Below are positions 54,534-63,297 of a stretch of DNA of 64,000 bases, in pieces. Under the pieces are notes generated by a model. It ran no database searches. It worked only from the letters and a program-made list of their open reading frames with translations, and was not told the origin of the DNA. The DNA is taken from assembly GCF_900205865.1 (NCBI RefSeq), contig NZ_LT906662.1:1116001-1180000 (forward strand). Reading direction: 5' to 3'. This DNA is from Thermoanaerobacterium sp. RBIITD (GTDB lineage Bacteria > Bacillota > Thermoanaerobacteria > Thermoanaerobacterales > Thermoanaerobacteraceae). The translations under genes and the position numbers were made by a program. Every line of letters begins with the position of its first letter. Positions within the stretch are counted from its first letter, which is position 1.

Positions 54534-55673
54534 TTTATATTCCTCCGGTTTATCTTTTGATATACCAAATGAATACTTTATTGCCGCTAAAATTCGCTTT
54601 GATGCATTTCCATCACCATATGGATTCACTGCATTCGCCATTTTATCATATTCGCTTTTGTCTGTAAGCAGTAGCTTTGCTTCATCATATACTCTATCAA
54701 AATCGGTTCCAATTATTTTAACTGTACCAGCATCAACTGCCTCTGGCCTTTCTGTCACATCTCTCAATACTAACACAGGTTTTCCTAATGAGGGTACTTC
54801 TTCTTGTAATCCGCCAGAATCTGTCATAACCATATAGCATCTTTTTAAAAGATTATGCATCTCATCTGTATCAATAGGATCTAAGAGAAGGACATTATCG
54901 ATTCCGTCGAGGATGCTAAAAACGGTATCTCTTACAATAGGATTTTTATGAACCGGATATATTATATAGGTATCTTTATAATCAAAGGCAATCTTTCTTA
55001 AGGCATTGCATATGTCCTCAATTGGTTTTCCCCAATTTTCTCTTCTATGTGCCGTAACAACTATTACACGTCTATTTGAATAATCAATTTCATTAAGTTT
55101 ATTATCCCTAAATACATATCCATCTTTTACTGTGTACTTCATTGCATCTATAACTGTATTACCAGTCACGAAAATATCTTTTTCATTTACGCCTTCTTTT
55201 AAAAGATTAGCTTTTGCTGTGGCAGTCGGTGCAAAATGCAAATCAGTAAGTACTCCTGTAAGCTTTCTATTTATCTCCTCCGGATATGGAAACCATTTAT
55301 CATGGGACCTCAAACCTGCTTCAACATGACCTACTTTTATCTTTTTATAAAAGGCTGATAAAGCCGCAACAAATGTAGTTGTCGTATCACCGTGAACGAG
55401 AATAAGGTCAGGTTTTGCCCTTTCAAGTACATCGTCTAATCCCTTTAAAACTGATGATGTAATACCGGATAGAGACTGCTTTTTCTTCATTATATCAAGG
55501 TCATACTCTGGTGCTATATTAAAAAGCCTCAGCACCTGATCAAGCATATCACGGTGCTGAGCTGTAACACACACTATTGTGTTTATATCATTATCACTTT
55601 CTAATTCTTTTACAAGTGGTGCCATCTTTATTGCTTCGGGCCTTGTACCAAATATTGGCATAACTTTTAGCAT
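54522..55673 (-). CDS. wecB: UDP-N-acetylglucosamine 2-epimerase (non-hydrolysing)
   Basis: 383 residues. Family marks are GTRPEAIKMAPLV, VCVTAQHRDMLDQVL, VHGDTTTTFVAAL, GHVEAGLRS, VTAHRRENWG and TDSGGLQEEVPSLGKPVLVLRDVTERPE. It converts UDP-GlcNAc to UDP-ManNAc for secondary cell-wall polymers, which is the material SLH domains bind. It lies 16 bases downstream of wecA, so the first lipid-linked sugar step and ManNAc supply are cotranscribed. In B. subtilis the counterpart mnaA also lies near upp. Confidence 0.95.
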   Translation of the reverse strand: MLKVMPIFGTRPEAIKMAPLVKELESDNDINTIVCVTAQHRDMLDQVLRLFNIAPEYDLDIMKKKQSLSGITSSVLKGLDDVLERAKPDLILVHGDTTTTFVAALSAFYKKIKVGHVEAGLRSHDKWFPYPEEINRKLTGVLTDLHFAPTATAKANLLKEGVNEKDIFVTGNTVIDAMKYTVKDGYVFRDNKLNEIDYSNRRVIVVTAHRRENWGKPIEDICNALRKIAFDYKDTYIIYPVHKNPIVRDTVFSILDGIDNVLLLDPIDTDEMHNLLKRCYMVMTDSGGLQEEVPSLGKPVLVLRDVTERPEAVDAGTVKIIGTDFDRVYDEAKLLLTDKSEYDKMANAVNPYGDGNASKRILAAIKYSFGISKDKPEEYKGGE

Positions 55674-55688
55674 GTTTTCAGCTCCTTA

Positions 55689-56726
55689 TTAGTTGGCATT
55701 CATATTCTTTGCCTTATGTCCATATAAACCCATTTTATCTGCGCCCCATAATACAGCTAGAACAGAAACAATGAGAATTATGAGTCCTTCTATACCGCTG
55801 GTATATGTTATTAAGATCGCACTTATCCCCAAGAATAAGCTTACACCGTACATTACAAGTACAGCCTGCTTTTGAGTAAGTCCTAATGCTAATAATCTGT
55901 GATGGAGATGTCCTTTGTCAGCCTCCATTATAGGTTTTTTGTTTATAACTCTTCTGATTATAGCAAATGTTGTATCAAATACCGGCACGCCAAGTGCCAA
56001 TATAGGTACAGCTATAGCAATTGCTGCCGCAGATTTTACAGCACCTTGAATTGAAACAGCAGATAACACAAATCCCAAGAACATTGCACCTGTATCACCC
56101 ATAAATATCTTCGCCGGATTAAAATTGTACGGCAGGAAACCAAGCGCAGCACCTGTTACAGCAGCTGTAATAATCGCCGTTGCATATCTTCCGTTTAATA
56201 GTGATACTACAAAGAGTGAACCTGATGATATTGAGGCAATACCTGCAGCAAGACCGTCAAGGCCATCAATAAGATTCATCGCATTTGTAATACCTACTAC
56301 CCAAAATATACTAAGTGGGATTGCAAAAATCCCGAGATTTATCATTCCATCACCAAATGGATTTGTCAGCCATTCGATTTTAACGCCACTAAGTACAACA
56401 ACTAAAGCCGCTAAAAGTTGACCTAATAGTTTAACTTTTGATTTAAGCTCATATTTATCGTCAAATACGCCAAGTATTGCAATAATTGTACAGCCTGCAA
56501 TAATACCTAAATTCGTATGTGATTTCGGCAGAAATAAAAGTATGCTTAAAATAGTACCAAGATAAATTGCTACTCCACCAAGCCTTGGCACAGGCTTTTT
56601 GTGAACACGCCTTTTATCTTTTGGTATATCAATGGCTCCAATTTTATAAGCCAATTTCTTTGCCGCTGGTGTAGCTATTAGTGCAACGAAAAATGCCACA
56701 GCAAACGACAAAATGTATATTTCCAT
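55689..56726 (-). CDS. wecA: Undecaprenyl-phosphate GlcNAc-1-phosphate transferase (WecA/TagO)
   Basis: 345 residues with about ten or eleven membrane helices. The catalytic motifs of the family are intact: DIPKDKRRVHKKPVPRLGG near the start, NLIDGLDGLAAG, FMGDTGAMFLGF, and the cytosolic loop ADKGHLHHRLLALG. It transfers GlcNAc-1-phosphate to the lipid carrier, starting synthesis of teichoic-acid-like wall polymers. It precedes wecB. Confidence 0.95.
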   Translation of the reverse strand: MEIYILSFAVAFFVALIATPAAKKLAYKIGAIDIPKDKRRVHKKPVPRLGGVAIYLGTILSILLFLPKSHTNLGIIAGCTIIAILGVFDDKYELKSKVKLLGQLLAALVVVLSGVKIEWLTNPFGDGMINLGIFAIPLSIFWVVGITNAMNLIDGLDGLAAGIASISSGSLFVVSLLNGRYATAIITAAVTGAALGFLPYNFNPAKIFMGDTGAMFLGFVLSAVSIQGAVKSAAAIAIAVPILALGVPVFDTTFAIIRRVINKKPIMEADKGHLHHRLLALGLTQKQAVLVMYGVSLFLGISAILITYTSGIEGLIILIVSVLAVLWGADKMGLYGHKAKNMNAN

Positions 56727-56797
56727 TTTAACACTCCCTTGAATGTTTATACATACTTATATAATATGCCATACTTCACCCTTCTGTCAACTGTATT

Positions 56798-57241
56798 TTA
56801 CCTTACAATCTTTACTATGTCAATGGCGGCTTCGTTGAGAAACTGTAATGACAGTTTATCAGGGTACTCCCCTTCATATACAACCCTTTTTATTCCAGCG
56901 TTAATAAGCATCTTTGCACACAATGAGCATGGGCTTACACTTATATAGATTGTAGCTCCCTTTGTGCTGACACCATTAAGCGCTGCCTGTATTATAGCAT
57001 TCTGTTCTGCATGGGTACCCCTGCATAGCTCATGCCTTTCACCAGATGGTATACTAAGATTCTCCCTCATACATCCGACATCGACACAGTGCTTAAGACC
57101 GGATGGTGCGCCATTATACCCTGTCGAAATAATATGTCTATCCCTCACTATAACAGCGCCTACTTGCCTTCTCAAACATGTAGAGCGTGTCTTTACGACA
57201 TCTACAACTTGCATAAAATATTCATCCCATGTGGGCCTCAT
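56798..57241 (-). CDS. comEB: dCMP deaminase family protein (ComEB)
   Basis: 147 residues. The zinc site is complete: [10 protein letters not shown] gives His and the proton-shuttle Glu, and [14 protein letters not shown] gives the Cys pair. RKKTRS-like DNA is absent; the start [22 protein letters not shown] is typical for deoxycytidylate deaminases. It makes dUMP from dCMP for thymidylate synthesis. The upstream gene upp is also pyrimidine salvage, 17 bases away, so the two probably work together. Confidence 0.92.
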   Translation of the reverse strand: MRPTWDEYFMQVVDVVKTRSTCLRRQVGAVIVRDRHIISTGYNGAPSGLKHCVDVGCMRENLSIPSGERHELCRGTHAEQNAIIQAALNGVSTKGATIYISVSPCSLCAKMLINAGIKRVVYEGEYPDKLSLQFLNEAAIDIVKIVR

Positions 57242-57258
57242 TTTTAAGCAGTCCCTTC

Positions 57259-57891
<633 letters not shown>

Positions 57892-57908
57892 TTATTAACC
57901 TCCTAAAA

Positions 57909-58355
57909 TTATTTTGAGTACTTCTTTTCAATGTCTGTAATCTTGTCAAGCCTCTTTTGGTGTCTTCCACCTTGAAATTTCGCATTTAACCATTCATCGA
58001 CTATCATAATAGCAAGTCCTGGCCCTACTACTCTACCTCCCATGCACAGTACATTTGCATTATTATGCTCTTTTGAATATCTTGCAGAAAAAACATCAGA
58101 TACATGCGCTGCTCTAATGCCAGGTACTTTATTGGCGGCAATTGATATACCAACGCCTGTCCCACACAAAAGTATACCTCTATCGCATTCACCACCAGCA
58201 ACTGCTTCAGCTACTTTTAAAGCAAAGTCTGGATAGTCTACAGATTCATTGCTAAATGTTCCAAAATCCTTGTATTCAATTCCTTTTTCATTAAAATATT
58301 TTTTAATAGACTCTTTAAGGTCATATCCACCATGATCTGAACCAATTGCAATCAT
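57909..58355 (-). CDS. rpiB: Ribose-5-phosphate isomerase B
   Basis: 148 residues with the RpiB motifs IGSDHGGYDLKE, CGTGVGISIAANKVPGIRAA (catalytic Cys) and EHNNANVLCMGGRVVG. It interconverts ribose-5-phosphate and ribulose-5-phosphate, which supplies PRPP for the neighbouring upp. Similar LacA/B sugar isomerases exist, but the position between ywlE and upp supports RpiB. Confidence 0.95.
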   Translation of the reverse strand: MIAIGSDHGGYDLKESIKKYFNEKGIEYKDFGTFSNESVDYPDFALKVAEAVAGGECDRGILLCGTGVGISIAANKVPGIRAAHVSDVFSARYSKEHNNANVLCMGGRVVGPGLAIMIVDEWLNAKFQGGRHQKRLDKITDIEKKYSK

Positions 58356-58370
58356 TTATAAGCTCCTTTC

Positions 58371-58811
58371 TTATAATTTTTCAATTATACGAGATATCGA
58401 CGTGTACAATTCCTTCGCAGTCTTTTTATACACATCTTTGCTTAATCCAAAAGGGTCATCGATATCGCCTTCAAGCCCTGCAAATTCATTTACTGTAAAA
58501 ATTTTATCAGCAAATTCTGGATACATAGATAAAAGTGTTTTTCTTTGATTCAGCGTCATTGTTAATACCAAATCAGCATCCTTCAAATATTCCCTTTTAA
58601 GGCTTCGTGATGTATGGTGTGATATATCTATACCATAATCTTCTTTAAGAGCCTCTATTGCCTTGTCTGTAGCCGGGCTTCCGTCAATTGCAAATGTTCC
58701 TGCAGATGACGCTTTATGTTCTAAGCCCTTCTTTTTTACAATTTCATTGAATATTCCTTCTGCCATGCTACTTCTACATGTATTACCTGTGCATATGAAT
58801 AAAACTTTCAT
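58371..58811 (-). CDS. ywlE: Low-molecular-weight phosphatase, YwlE-type (probable protein-arginine phosphatase)
   Basis: 146 residues. The P-loop is CTGNTCRSSMAEG and the general acid is in DDPFG. In YwlE the loop residue is Thr (C-T-G-N-T-C-R-S), and this selects phospho-arginine; tyrosine phosphatases carry Ile or Leu there. The Thr is present here. It would reverse the action of an McsB-type arginine kinase, which is not in this window. It stands between sua5 and rpiB as in Bacillus. Confidence 0.88.
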   Translation of the reverse strand: MKVLFICTGNTCRSSMAEGIFNEIVKKKGLEHKASSAGTFAIDGSPATDKAIEALKEDYGIDISHHTSRSLKREYLKDADLVLTMTLNQRKTLLSMYPEFADKIFTVNEFAGLEGDIDDPFGLSKDVYKKTAKELYTSISRIIEKL

Positions 58812-58815
58812 AGAT

Positions 58816-59871
58816 TTACTCCTTCAATATGATTTCTTTGTACCCTGCAGCTTTTTCAAGTCTATTCATTATAGCAAGCCCAATCTCATCATAGCCGAAG
58901 CCTTCAGAATATACGACATCAACACCCTTTTTGTCGAATTCCCTAAGTACGTTAAACAGATTTTTTGCTATTGTCTCAGGTCTTTCTCTATCGCCGACGA
59001 CTATAACTTCACCTTTTTGATACTTTTTGCATGTTTGCTCTGTTGCCATTATACCAACTTTTTTACCTTTATTCAATTGAAATTCTGTTAATTCTTGTAT
59101 CTTTTTTGTAACATCATGAAGATTTCCCTTTACTATATATACTTCTGCATCAGGTGAATAATGTTTGTATTTCATGCCTGGTGCCTTTGGCTTTAATCCA
59201 TTTGGTGGTTTTTTATAAACGATAGGGTCAACTTTTACAGAACCAATAGCCTTGATTATCATTTCTTTAGTAATACCACCTGGTCTTAATATCGTAGGAA
59301 CCTCACCCGTCATATCTACAACAGTCGATTCTACTCCTACATCACATTTGCCGCCATCGATTATCATATCCACTCTTCCATTTAAGTCATTTATAACATG
59401 AGAAGCTTCTGTTGGACTTGGCTTACCAGATAAATTTGCACTTGGGGCTGACACAGGTATGCCCGCTCTTTCTATTAAAGTATGTGCAATAATATTTGAT
59501 GGCATCCTGATTGCAACTGTATTCATGCCGGCTGTATTAATAGACGGCACGATATCTGATTTTTCAAATATCATTGTAAGTGGACCCGGCCAAAAATTTT
59601 CCATCATAATCACTGCATTTTTTGGTACACTTTTAACATATCTATACAAGTCTTCAAATTTCGCTATATGAAGAATAAGGGGATTGTCCTGCGGCCTCCC
59701 CTTTGCAATAAAAATCTTTTTAACAGCATCAGGATTTAATGAATTGGCACCTATGCCATAGACGGTTTCTGTCGGAAATGCGACTAAGCCGCCATCTAAG
59801 AGAATCTTCGCAGCTTCATCTATTAAATTCACGTCAGGATTTTCTCTATCAAGCTTTATAATCTTTGTCAT
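58816..59871 (-). CDS. sua5: L-threonylcarbamoyladenylate synthase (Sua5/YwlC type)
   Basis: Start at ATG 59871 (MTKIIKLDRENPD) after AAAGGAAG, six codons downstream of a weaker in-frame start. The 351-residue length shows the two-domain Sua5 type: YrdC domain (about 1-200: GGLVAFPTETVYGIGA, IFIAKGRPQDNPLILHI, MPSNIIAHTLIERAGIPVSAPSANLSG) followed by a linker and a C-terminal Sua5 domain. It makes the threonylcarbamoyl-AMP used for t6A37 modification of tRNAs reading ANN codons. Confidence 0.95.
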   Translation of the reverse strand: MTKIIKLDRENPDVNLIDEAAKILLDGGLVAFPTETVYGIGANSLNPDAVKKIFIAKGRPQDNPLILHIAKFEDLYRYVKSVPKNAVIMMENFWPGPLTMIFEKSDIVPSINTAGMNTVAIRMPSNIIAHTLIERAGIPVSAPSANLSGKPSPTEASHVINDLNGRVDMIIDGGKCDVGVESTVVDMTGEVPTILRPGGITKEMIIKAIGSVKVDPIVYKKPPNGLKPKAPGMKYKHYSPDAEVYIVKGNLHDVTKKIQELTEFQLNKGKKVGIMATEQTCKKYQKGEVIVVGDRERPETIAKNLFNVLREFDKKGVDVVYSEGFGYDEIGLAIMNRLEKAAGYKEIILKE

Positions 59872-59935
59872 ATGTAAACTTCCTTTCAAATATAAACATT
59901 TTGAAATTCTTTGCTACCTCTGAATGGCGAGACTT

Positions 59936-60655
59936 TCATACTACTTCCGTTATTATTATACCACTAATAATCCCTACAATCATACCAAGAACAGAAATCC
60001 TGCCTCTATATAAGTCGCGAGCTTCAGGTATCATCTCACCGCATGTCACATAAAGCATCGCACCACCTGCGATTGCAAGGTTTAGTGATATAAAAAAAGG
60101 GGACACTTCTCCCATATATACACCTGCAGCTGTTCCAATACCAGTTGGTATTCCTGCAAGTATCGCATATATCATATTTTTAAAAGGCGTAACACCACCG
60201 ATTGAAAGCGGTGTCGACATAGCGACACCCTCTGGTATGTCATGCAATGCTATAACAAGAGCTATGCTTATTCCAAGTGAACTTGATGACATGAAACCAG
60301 ACCCAACGGCAAGTCCTTCAGGGAAATTATGTATCGCTATTGCAAAGCCCATTATTATTCCTTCTCTTAAATAATTATTTCTTTTCCCCTGCTCAGGTAA
60401 AATATCTTCAAAAAATACAACAATAAGAACACCCGCTATAAGCCCCAGCATACCAATTTTAAGTCCACCTATTTCAAATGCATGTGGAAGCAAATCAAAA
60501 GTTACGACAGACAGCATAAGACCACCAGCAAAACCCATAATAGTGCTTAAAAATCTATTTGATGGCTTTCTATAAAGGTATGTAATAGCACCGCCAGCAC
60601 CTGTGCCGATTATCCCAATAATAAACCCCATGATAATAACATTTGAATTACTCAT
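59936..60655 (-). CDS. ZIP-family divalent metal transporter
   Basis: 239 residues, about eight membrane helices. The metal-binding helices are clear: HNFPEGLAVGSGFM and ALHDIPEGVAMSTPL, each with the H/N...E pattern of ZIP proteins. It resembles the bacterial ZupT/GufA branch, which imports zinc and sometimes iron or manganese. ATG after AAGGGGTGA. A candidate regulatory RNA with terminator lies 60 bases upstream on the same strand. Confidence 0.88.
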   Translation of the reverse strand: MSNSNVIIMGFIIGIIGTGAGGAITYLYRKPSNRFLSTIMGFAGGLMLSVVTFDLLPHAFEIGGLKIGMLGLIAGVLIVVFFEDILPEQGKRNNYLREGIIMGFAIAIHNFPEGLAVGSGFMSSSSLGISIALVIALHDIPEGVAMSTPLSIGGVTPFKNMIYAILAGIPTGIGTAAGVYMGEVSPFFISLNLAIAGGAMLYVTCGEMIPEARDLYRGRISVLGMIVGIISGIIITEVV

Positions 60656-60715
60656 AAAATCACCCCTTATCTAACTAAAATTTATTCGTAAAGGGATTTT
60701 AATATGATAGAATGT

Positions 60716-60830
60716 GAAACAAAATCTACCCGGTTGGTAGGAGGTCCAATCCGGGTAGAATATAGCGTCCTCAATGAGGACAGCTGGGGGGCAATTTAAA
60801 ATTTTCACAATGTGAATTATTGAAGTGTTG
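60716..60830 (-). ncRNA. Candidate small RNA or attenuated leader with CCUCC loop, upstream of the ZIP gene
   Basis: From a start near 60830 the minus strand gives, in order: a weak TTCACA-type hairpin; an unpaired GCCCCCCAGC (complement of 60783-60792); a 6-bp hairpin GTCCTC/GAGGAC (60767-60781); and a strong hairpin TCTACCCGG/CCGGGTAGA (60725-60759), whose inner TTGG/CCAA stem shows the loop ACCTCCTA. TTTTGTTTC follows, as in an intrinsic terminator. The loop is complementary to a ribosome binding site (TAGGAGGT). The ZIP ATG lies 60 bases beyond, so attenuation of that gene is the alternative. I recognise no known riboswitch family. Confidence 0.6.
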
Positions 60831-60836
60831 CTTATA

Positions 60837-60865
60837 ATTATAAATTAAGATTAATGTGTGGTCAA
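60837..60865 (-). promoter_or_regulatory. Strong sigma-A promoter for the candidate RNA / ZIP leader
   Basis: Minus strand TTGACC (60860-60865), 17-base spacer, TATAAT (60837-60842), one mismatch from the full consensus. Confidence 0.75.
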
Positions 60866-60974
60866 GTTAAAAATGTTTAACAATTTAAAAAAATACATAA
60901 GTTGCATAAATAGCAAGATTTAATTCATCATAATTCAGCCGCTACCAACTATTATATATACTTTGAAATTATTT

Positions 60975-61001
60975 AAAAAAAAAGAGCTTGAATAATCAAG
61001 C
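60975..61001 (-). terminator. Terminator downstream of prfA
   Basis: GCTTGA/TCAAGC stem with a 4-base loop, then TCTTTTTTTTT on the minus strand, about 77 bases after the prfA stop. A weaker hairpin (AAGACTTT/AAAGCCTT) lies just past the stop. Confidence 0.8.
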
Positions 61002-61077
61002 CACAATCTTAAAACATATTACGTAACTAAAATAAAGTTCAATCAATTACATTAAAAAAAGGCTTTAAAGTCTTTTA

Positions 61078-62139
61078 TTATTCTATGTTTTCTAGTTTTT
61101 CTGCCTGGTCCTCTGTCGCCAATGCATCAATTATTTCATCAAGATCCCCGTCAAGAACCATTTGCAATTTATATAGTGTAAGTCCTATCCTGTGGTCTGT
61201 CACCCTTCCTTGTGGAAAATTATAAGTCCTTATCCTCTCACTCCTGTCTCCTGTACCGACCTGTGACTTCCTTGTTTCAGAAATTTCTTTTTCTTTTTCT
61301 TCTTGTGCCATCTCATAGAGTTTAGCTCTTAATATCTTCATAGCGCGCTCTCTGTTTTGGAGCTGCGACCTCTCATCCTGGCATGATATAACAATTCCCG
61401 TCGGAATATGTGTTAATCTCACTGCAGAGTCTGTCGTATTTACACTCTGTCCGCCATGGCCACCTGATCTAAAGACATCAATCTTTATATCATTAGGGTT
61501 TATCTCAATATCCACATCTTCTACTTCAGGTAAAACCGCAACAGTTGCCGTTGATGTATGAATCCTTCCACCAGCCTCTGTAGTAGGTATCCTCTGAACT
61601 CGGTGTACACCGCTTTCATATTTTAGCCGACTATATGCTCCTTTACCGGTAATATTCAAAACTACTTCTTTAAATCCTCCAAGCTCTGTCGCATTAGAGC
61701 TCATCACCTCATATTTCCAATGTCTCTTCTCGGCATACATCGTATACATTCTAAATAAATCATACGCAAATAAAGCAGCTTCTTCCCCACCGGCACCTGC
61801 TCTTATCTCCATAATAACGTCTTTATCATCATTTGGATCTTTTGGTATTAAAAGAAGCTTTATTTCATTTAATATATTATTTTCTTTTTCCTCAAGGCCT
61901 CTTAATTCTTCCTGTGCCATATCTTTTAGGTCGTCATCAAGCTCTATGATTTCTTTTGTGGAATTTATATCATCTAAAACCTTTTTGTATTCGCGATATT
62001 TTTGAACAATCTCCTCTAGGCTCGCATGTTCTTTAACTAACTTCTGCCACTCAGCCATGTTCTTCATTACATCAGGGTCAGCAATCTTCTGACTTAATTC
62101 TACATACCTATCCTCGATAGTCTTAAGTTTATCTATCAT
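61078..62139 (-). CDS. prfA: Peptide chain release factor 1
   Basis: 353 residues from the second of two adjacent ATG codons ([15 protein letters not shown]), which is better spaced from GAGGTGAG. The catalytic motif is in [13 protein letters not shown], and the stop-codon recognition motif region [18 protein letters not shown] is typical of RF1. It releases peptides at UAA and UAG. Its Gln in GGQ is methylated by PrmC, encoded at 63298; the two chromate-transporter genes lie between them. Confidence 0.97.
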   Translation of the reverse strand: MIDKLKTIEDRYVELSQKIADPDVMKNMAEWQKLVKEHASLEEIVQKYREYKKVLDDINSTKEIIELDDDLKDMAQEELRGLEEKENNILNEIKLLLIPKDPNDDKDVIMEIRAGAGGEEAALFAYDLFRMYTMYAEKRHWKYEVMSSNATELGGFKEVVLNITGKGAYSRLKYESGVHRVQRIPTTEAGGRIHTSTATVAVLPEVEDVDIEINPNDIKIDVFRSGGHGGQSVNTTDSAVRLTHIPTGIVISCQDERSQLQNRERAMKILRAKLYEMAQEEKEKEISETRKSQVGTGDRSERIRTYNFPQGRVTDHRIGLTLYKLQMVLDGDLDEIIDALATEDQAEKLENIE

Positions 62140-62204
62140 CATCTCACCTCAAAGGTTGATTATATCATATTATGCATATTTTGAAAATAGGGGGATGTCG
62201 TCTT

Positions 62205-62723
62205 TTAATATACCAAAAACCCTATTACACCTGCTAATATTATCATCAATATTGGGTCAACTTTGTATTTAGATGTTGCAATAAATGCTGCTAAAAATAT
62301 TATCACGCTTTTATAGTCTATAAAGGAACCATATGCTACTAATATTGCTGCAGCTGCTATAAGTCCAACAACAGCAGGCCTTAAACCGGTAAAAGCAGCA
62401 TCAACATATTTATTATTTCTGAATTTAAAGAAAAACTTAGACATTGTAAGAATAATTATTACCGACGGCAGTACAACACCTACTGTCGCAAATGTTGAGC
62501 CTATAATGCCTGCAACTTTATATCCCACATATGTAGCAGTATTAATTGCTACAGGTCCAGGTGTAACCTGTGATATCGCGACGACATTTATAAATTCTTT
62601 AGTTGTAAGCCAATTATTTGCATTTACGACTTCCTGCTGTATTAAAGGAAGCATGGCATATCCGCCGCCAAAGCTAAATAATCCAATCTTAAAAAAAGAA
62701 AATAATAGCTTTAAATATATCAA
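62205..62723 (-). CDS. chrA2: Chromate transporter family protein, half-size (second copy)
   Basis: 172 residues of one CHR domain: SFFKIGLFSFGGGYAMLPLIQQEVV, VAISQVTPGPVAINTATYVGYKVAGIIGS and GLRPAVVGLIAAAAIL. The TTG start overlaps the stop of the previous gene by four bases (TTGA). Half-size CHR proteins act in pairs that replace the two-domain ChrA. Substrate is given as chromate/sulfate by family; it is not proven here. Confidence 0.88.
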   Translation of the reverse strand: MIYLKLLFSFFKIGLFSFGGGYAMLPLIQQEVVNANNWLTTKEFINVVAISQVTPGPVAINTATYVGYKVAGIIGSTFATVGVVLPSVIIILTMSKFFFKFRNNKYVDAAFTGLRPAVVGLIAAAAILVAYGSFIDYKSVIIFLAAFIATSKYKVDPILMIILAGVIGFLVY

Positions 62724-63280
62724 TTTCTATCAGCCCTTTCACTATGTCTTTCATTCCAAATATAAAAGCCTAAACCGCAAATCGCAGCAATTATAATTAC
62801 ATAAATCGGGCTAAATTTCAAAAAGCCTACGGCTATCGCCACAACTATAGGAATAATAACCGTTTTTTTATTTACTTTTGCATCCTTCGCAAGATTTAAA
62901 ACAGGTGCAGCAATTAATGCCACAACAGCAGGTCTGATTCCTTTAAATATTCTCTCGACAATGGGATTTCCCTGTACTCCAACAAAAAATGACGCTATAA
63001 TAAGGATAATCAAGAATGAAGGCAGCGCAGAGCCAATAGTTGTAAATATTGCACCAGTCACACCAGCAATTTTATATCCTACAAAAACGGCAGTATTAAT
63101 AGCGATAGGGCCCGGTGCTGACTGCGCTACAGCTATCATATCTATAAATTCCTCCCGGTCTATCCACTTCTTTCGCTCTACAACTTCTTTTTGTATAAGC
63201 GGCAGCATTGCATAGCCACCTCCAAGTGTAAATGCTCCAATCTTAAAAAAGGATATAAACATCTCGATATACAATCTCAA
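62720..63280 (-). CDS. chrA1: Chromate transporter family protein, half-size (first copy)
   Basis: 186 residues, a CHR domain homologous to the next gene: SFFKIGAFTLGGGYAMLPLIQKEVV, VAQSAPGPIAINTAVFVGYKIAGV and GIRPAVVALIAAPVL. The C-terminal tail is charged (WNERHSERADRN). The two copies probably face opposite ways in the membrane as a heterodimer (family knowledge). They lie between prmC and prfA, which are often direct neighbours. Confidence 0.88.
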   Translation of the reverse strand: MRLYIEMFISFFKIGAFTLGGGYAMLPLIQKEVVERKKWIDREEFIDMIAVAQSAPGPIAINTAVFVGYKIAGVTGAIFTTIGSALPSFLIILIIASFFVGVQGNPIVERIFKGIRPAVVALIAAPVLNLAKDAKVNKKTVIIPIVVAIAVGFLKFSPIYVIIIAAICGLGFYIWNERHSERADRN

Positions 63281-63297
63281 AATAAAACCTCCTTGTT

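Larger units (their letters stand above)
60656..61077. other. 422-base intergenic region between prfA and the ZIP transporter gene
   Basis: Contains the prfA-side terminator (60975-61001), a strong sigma-A promoter (60837-60865) and a candidate small RNA or attenuated leader (60716-60830), all on the minus strand. The part 60870-60970 is AT-rich without recognisable features. Confidence 0.7.
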
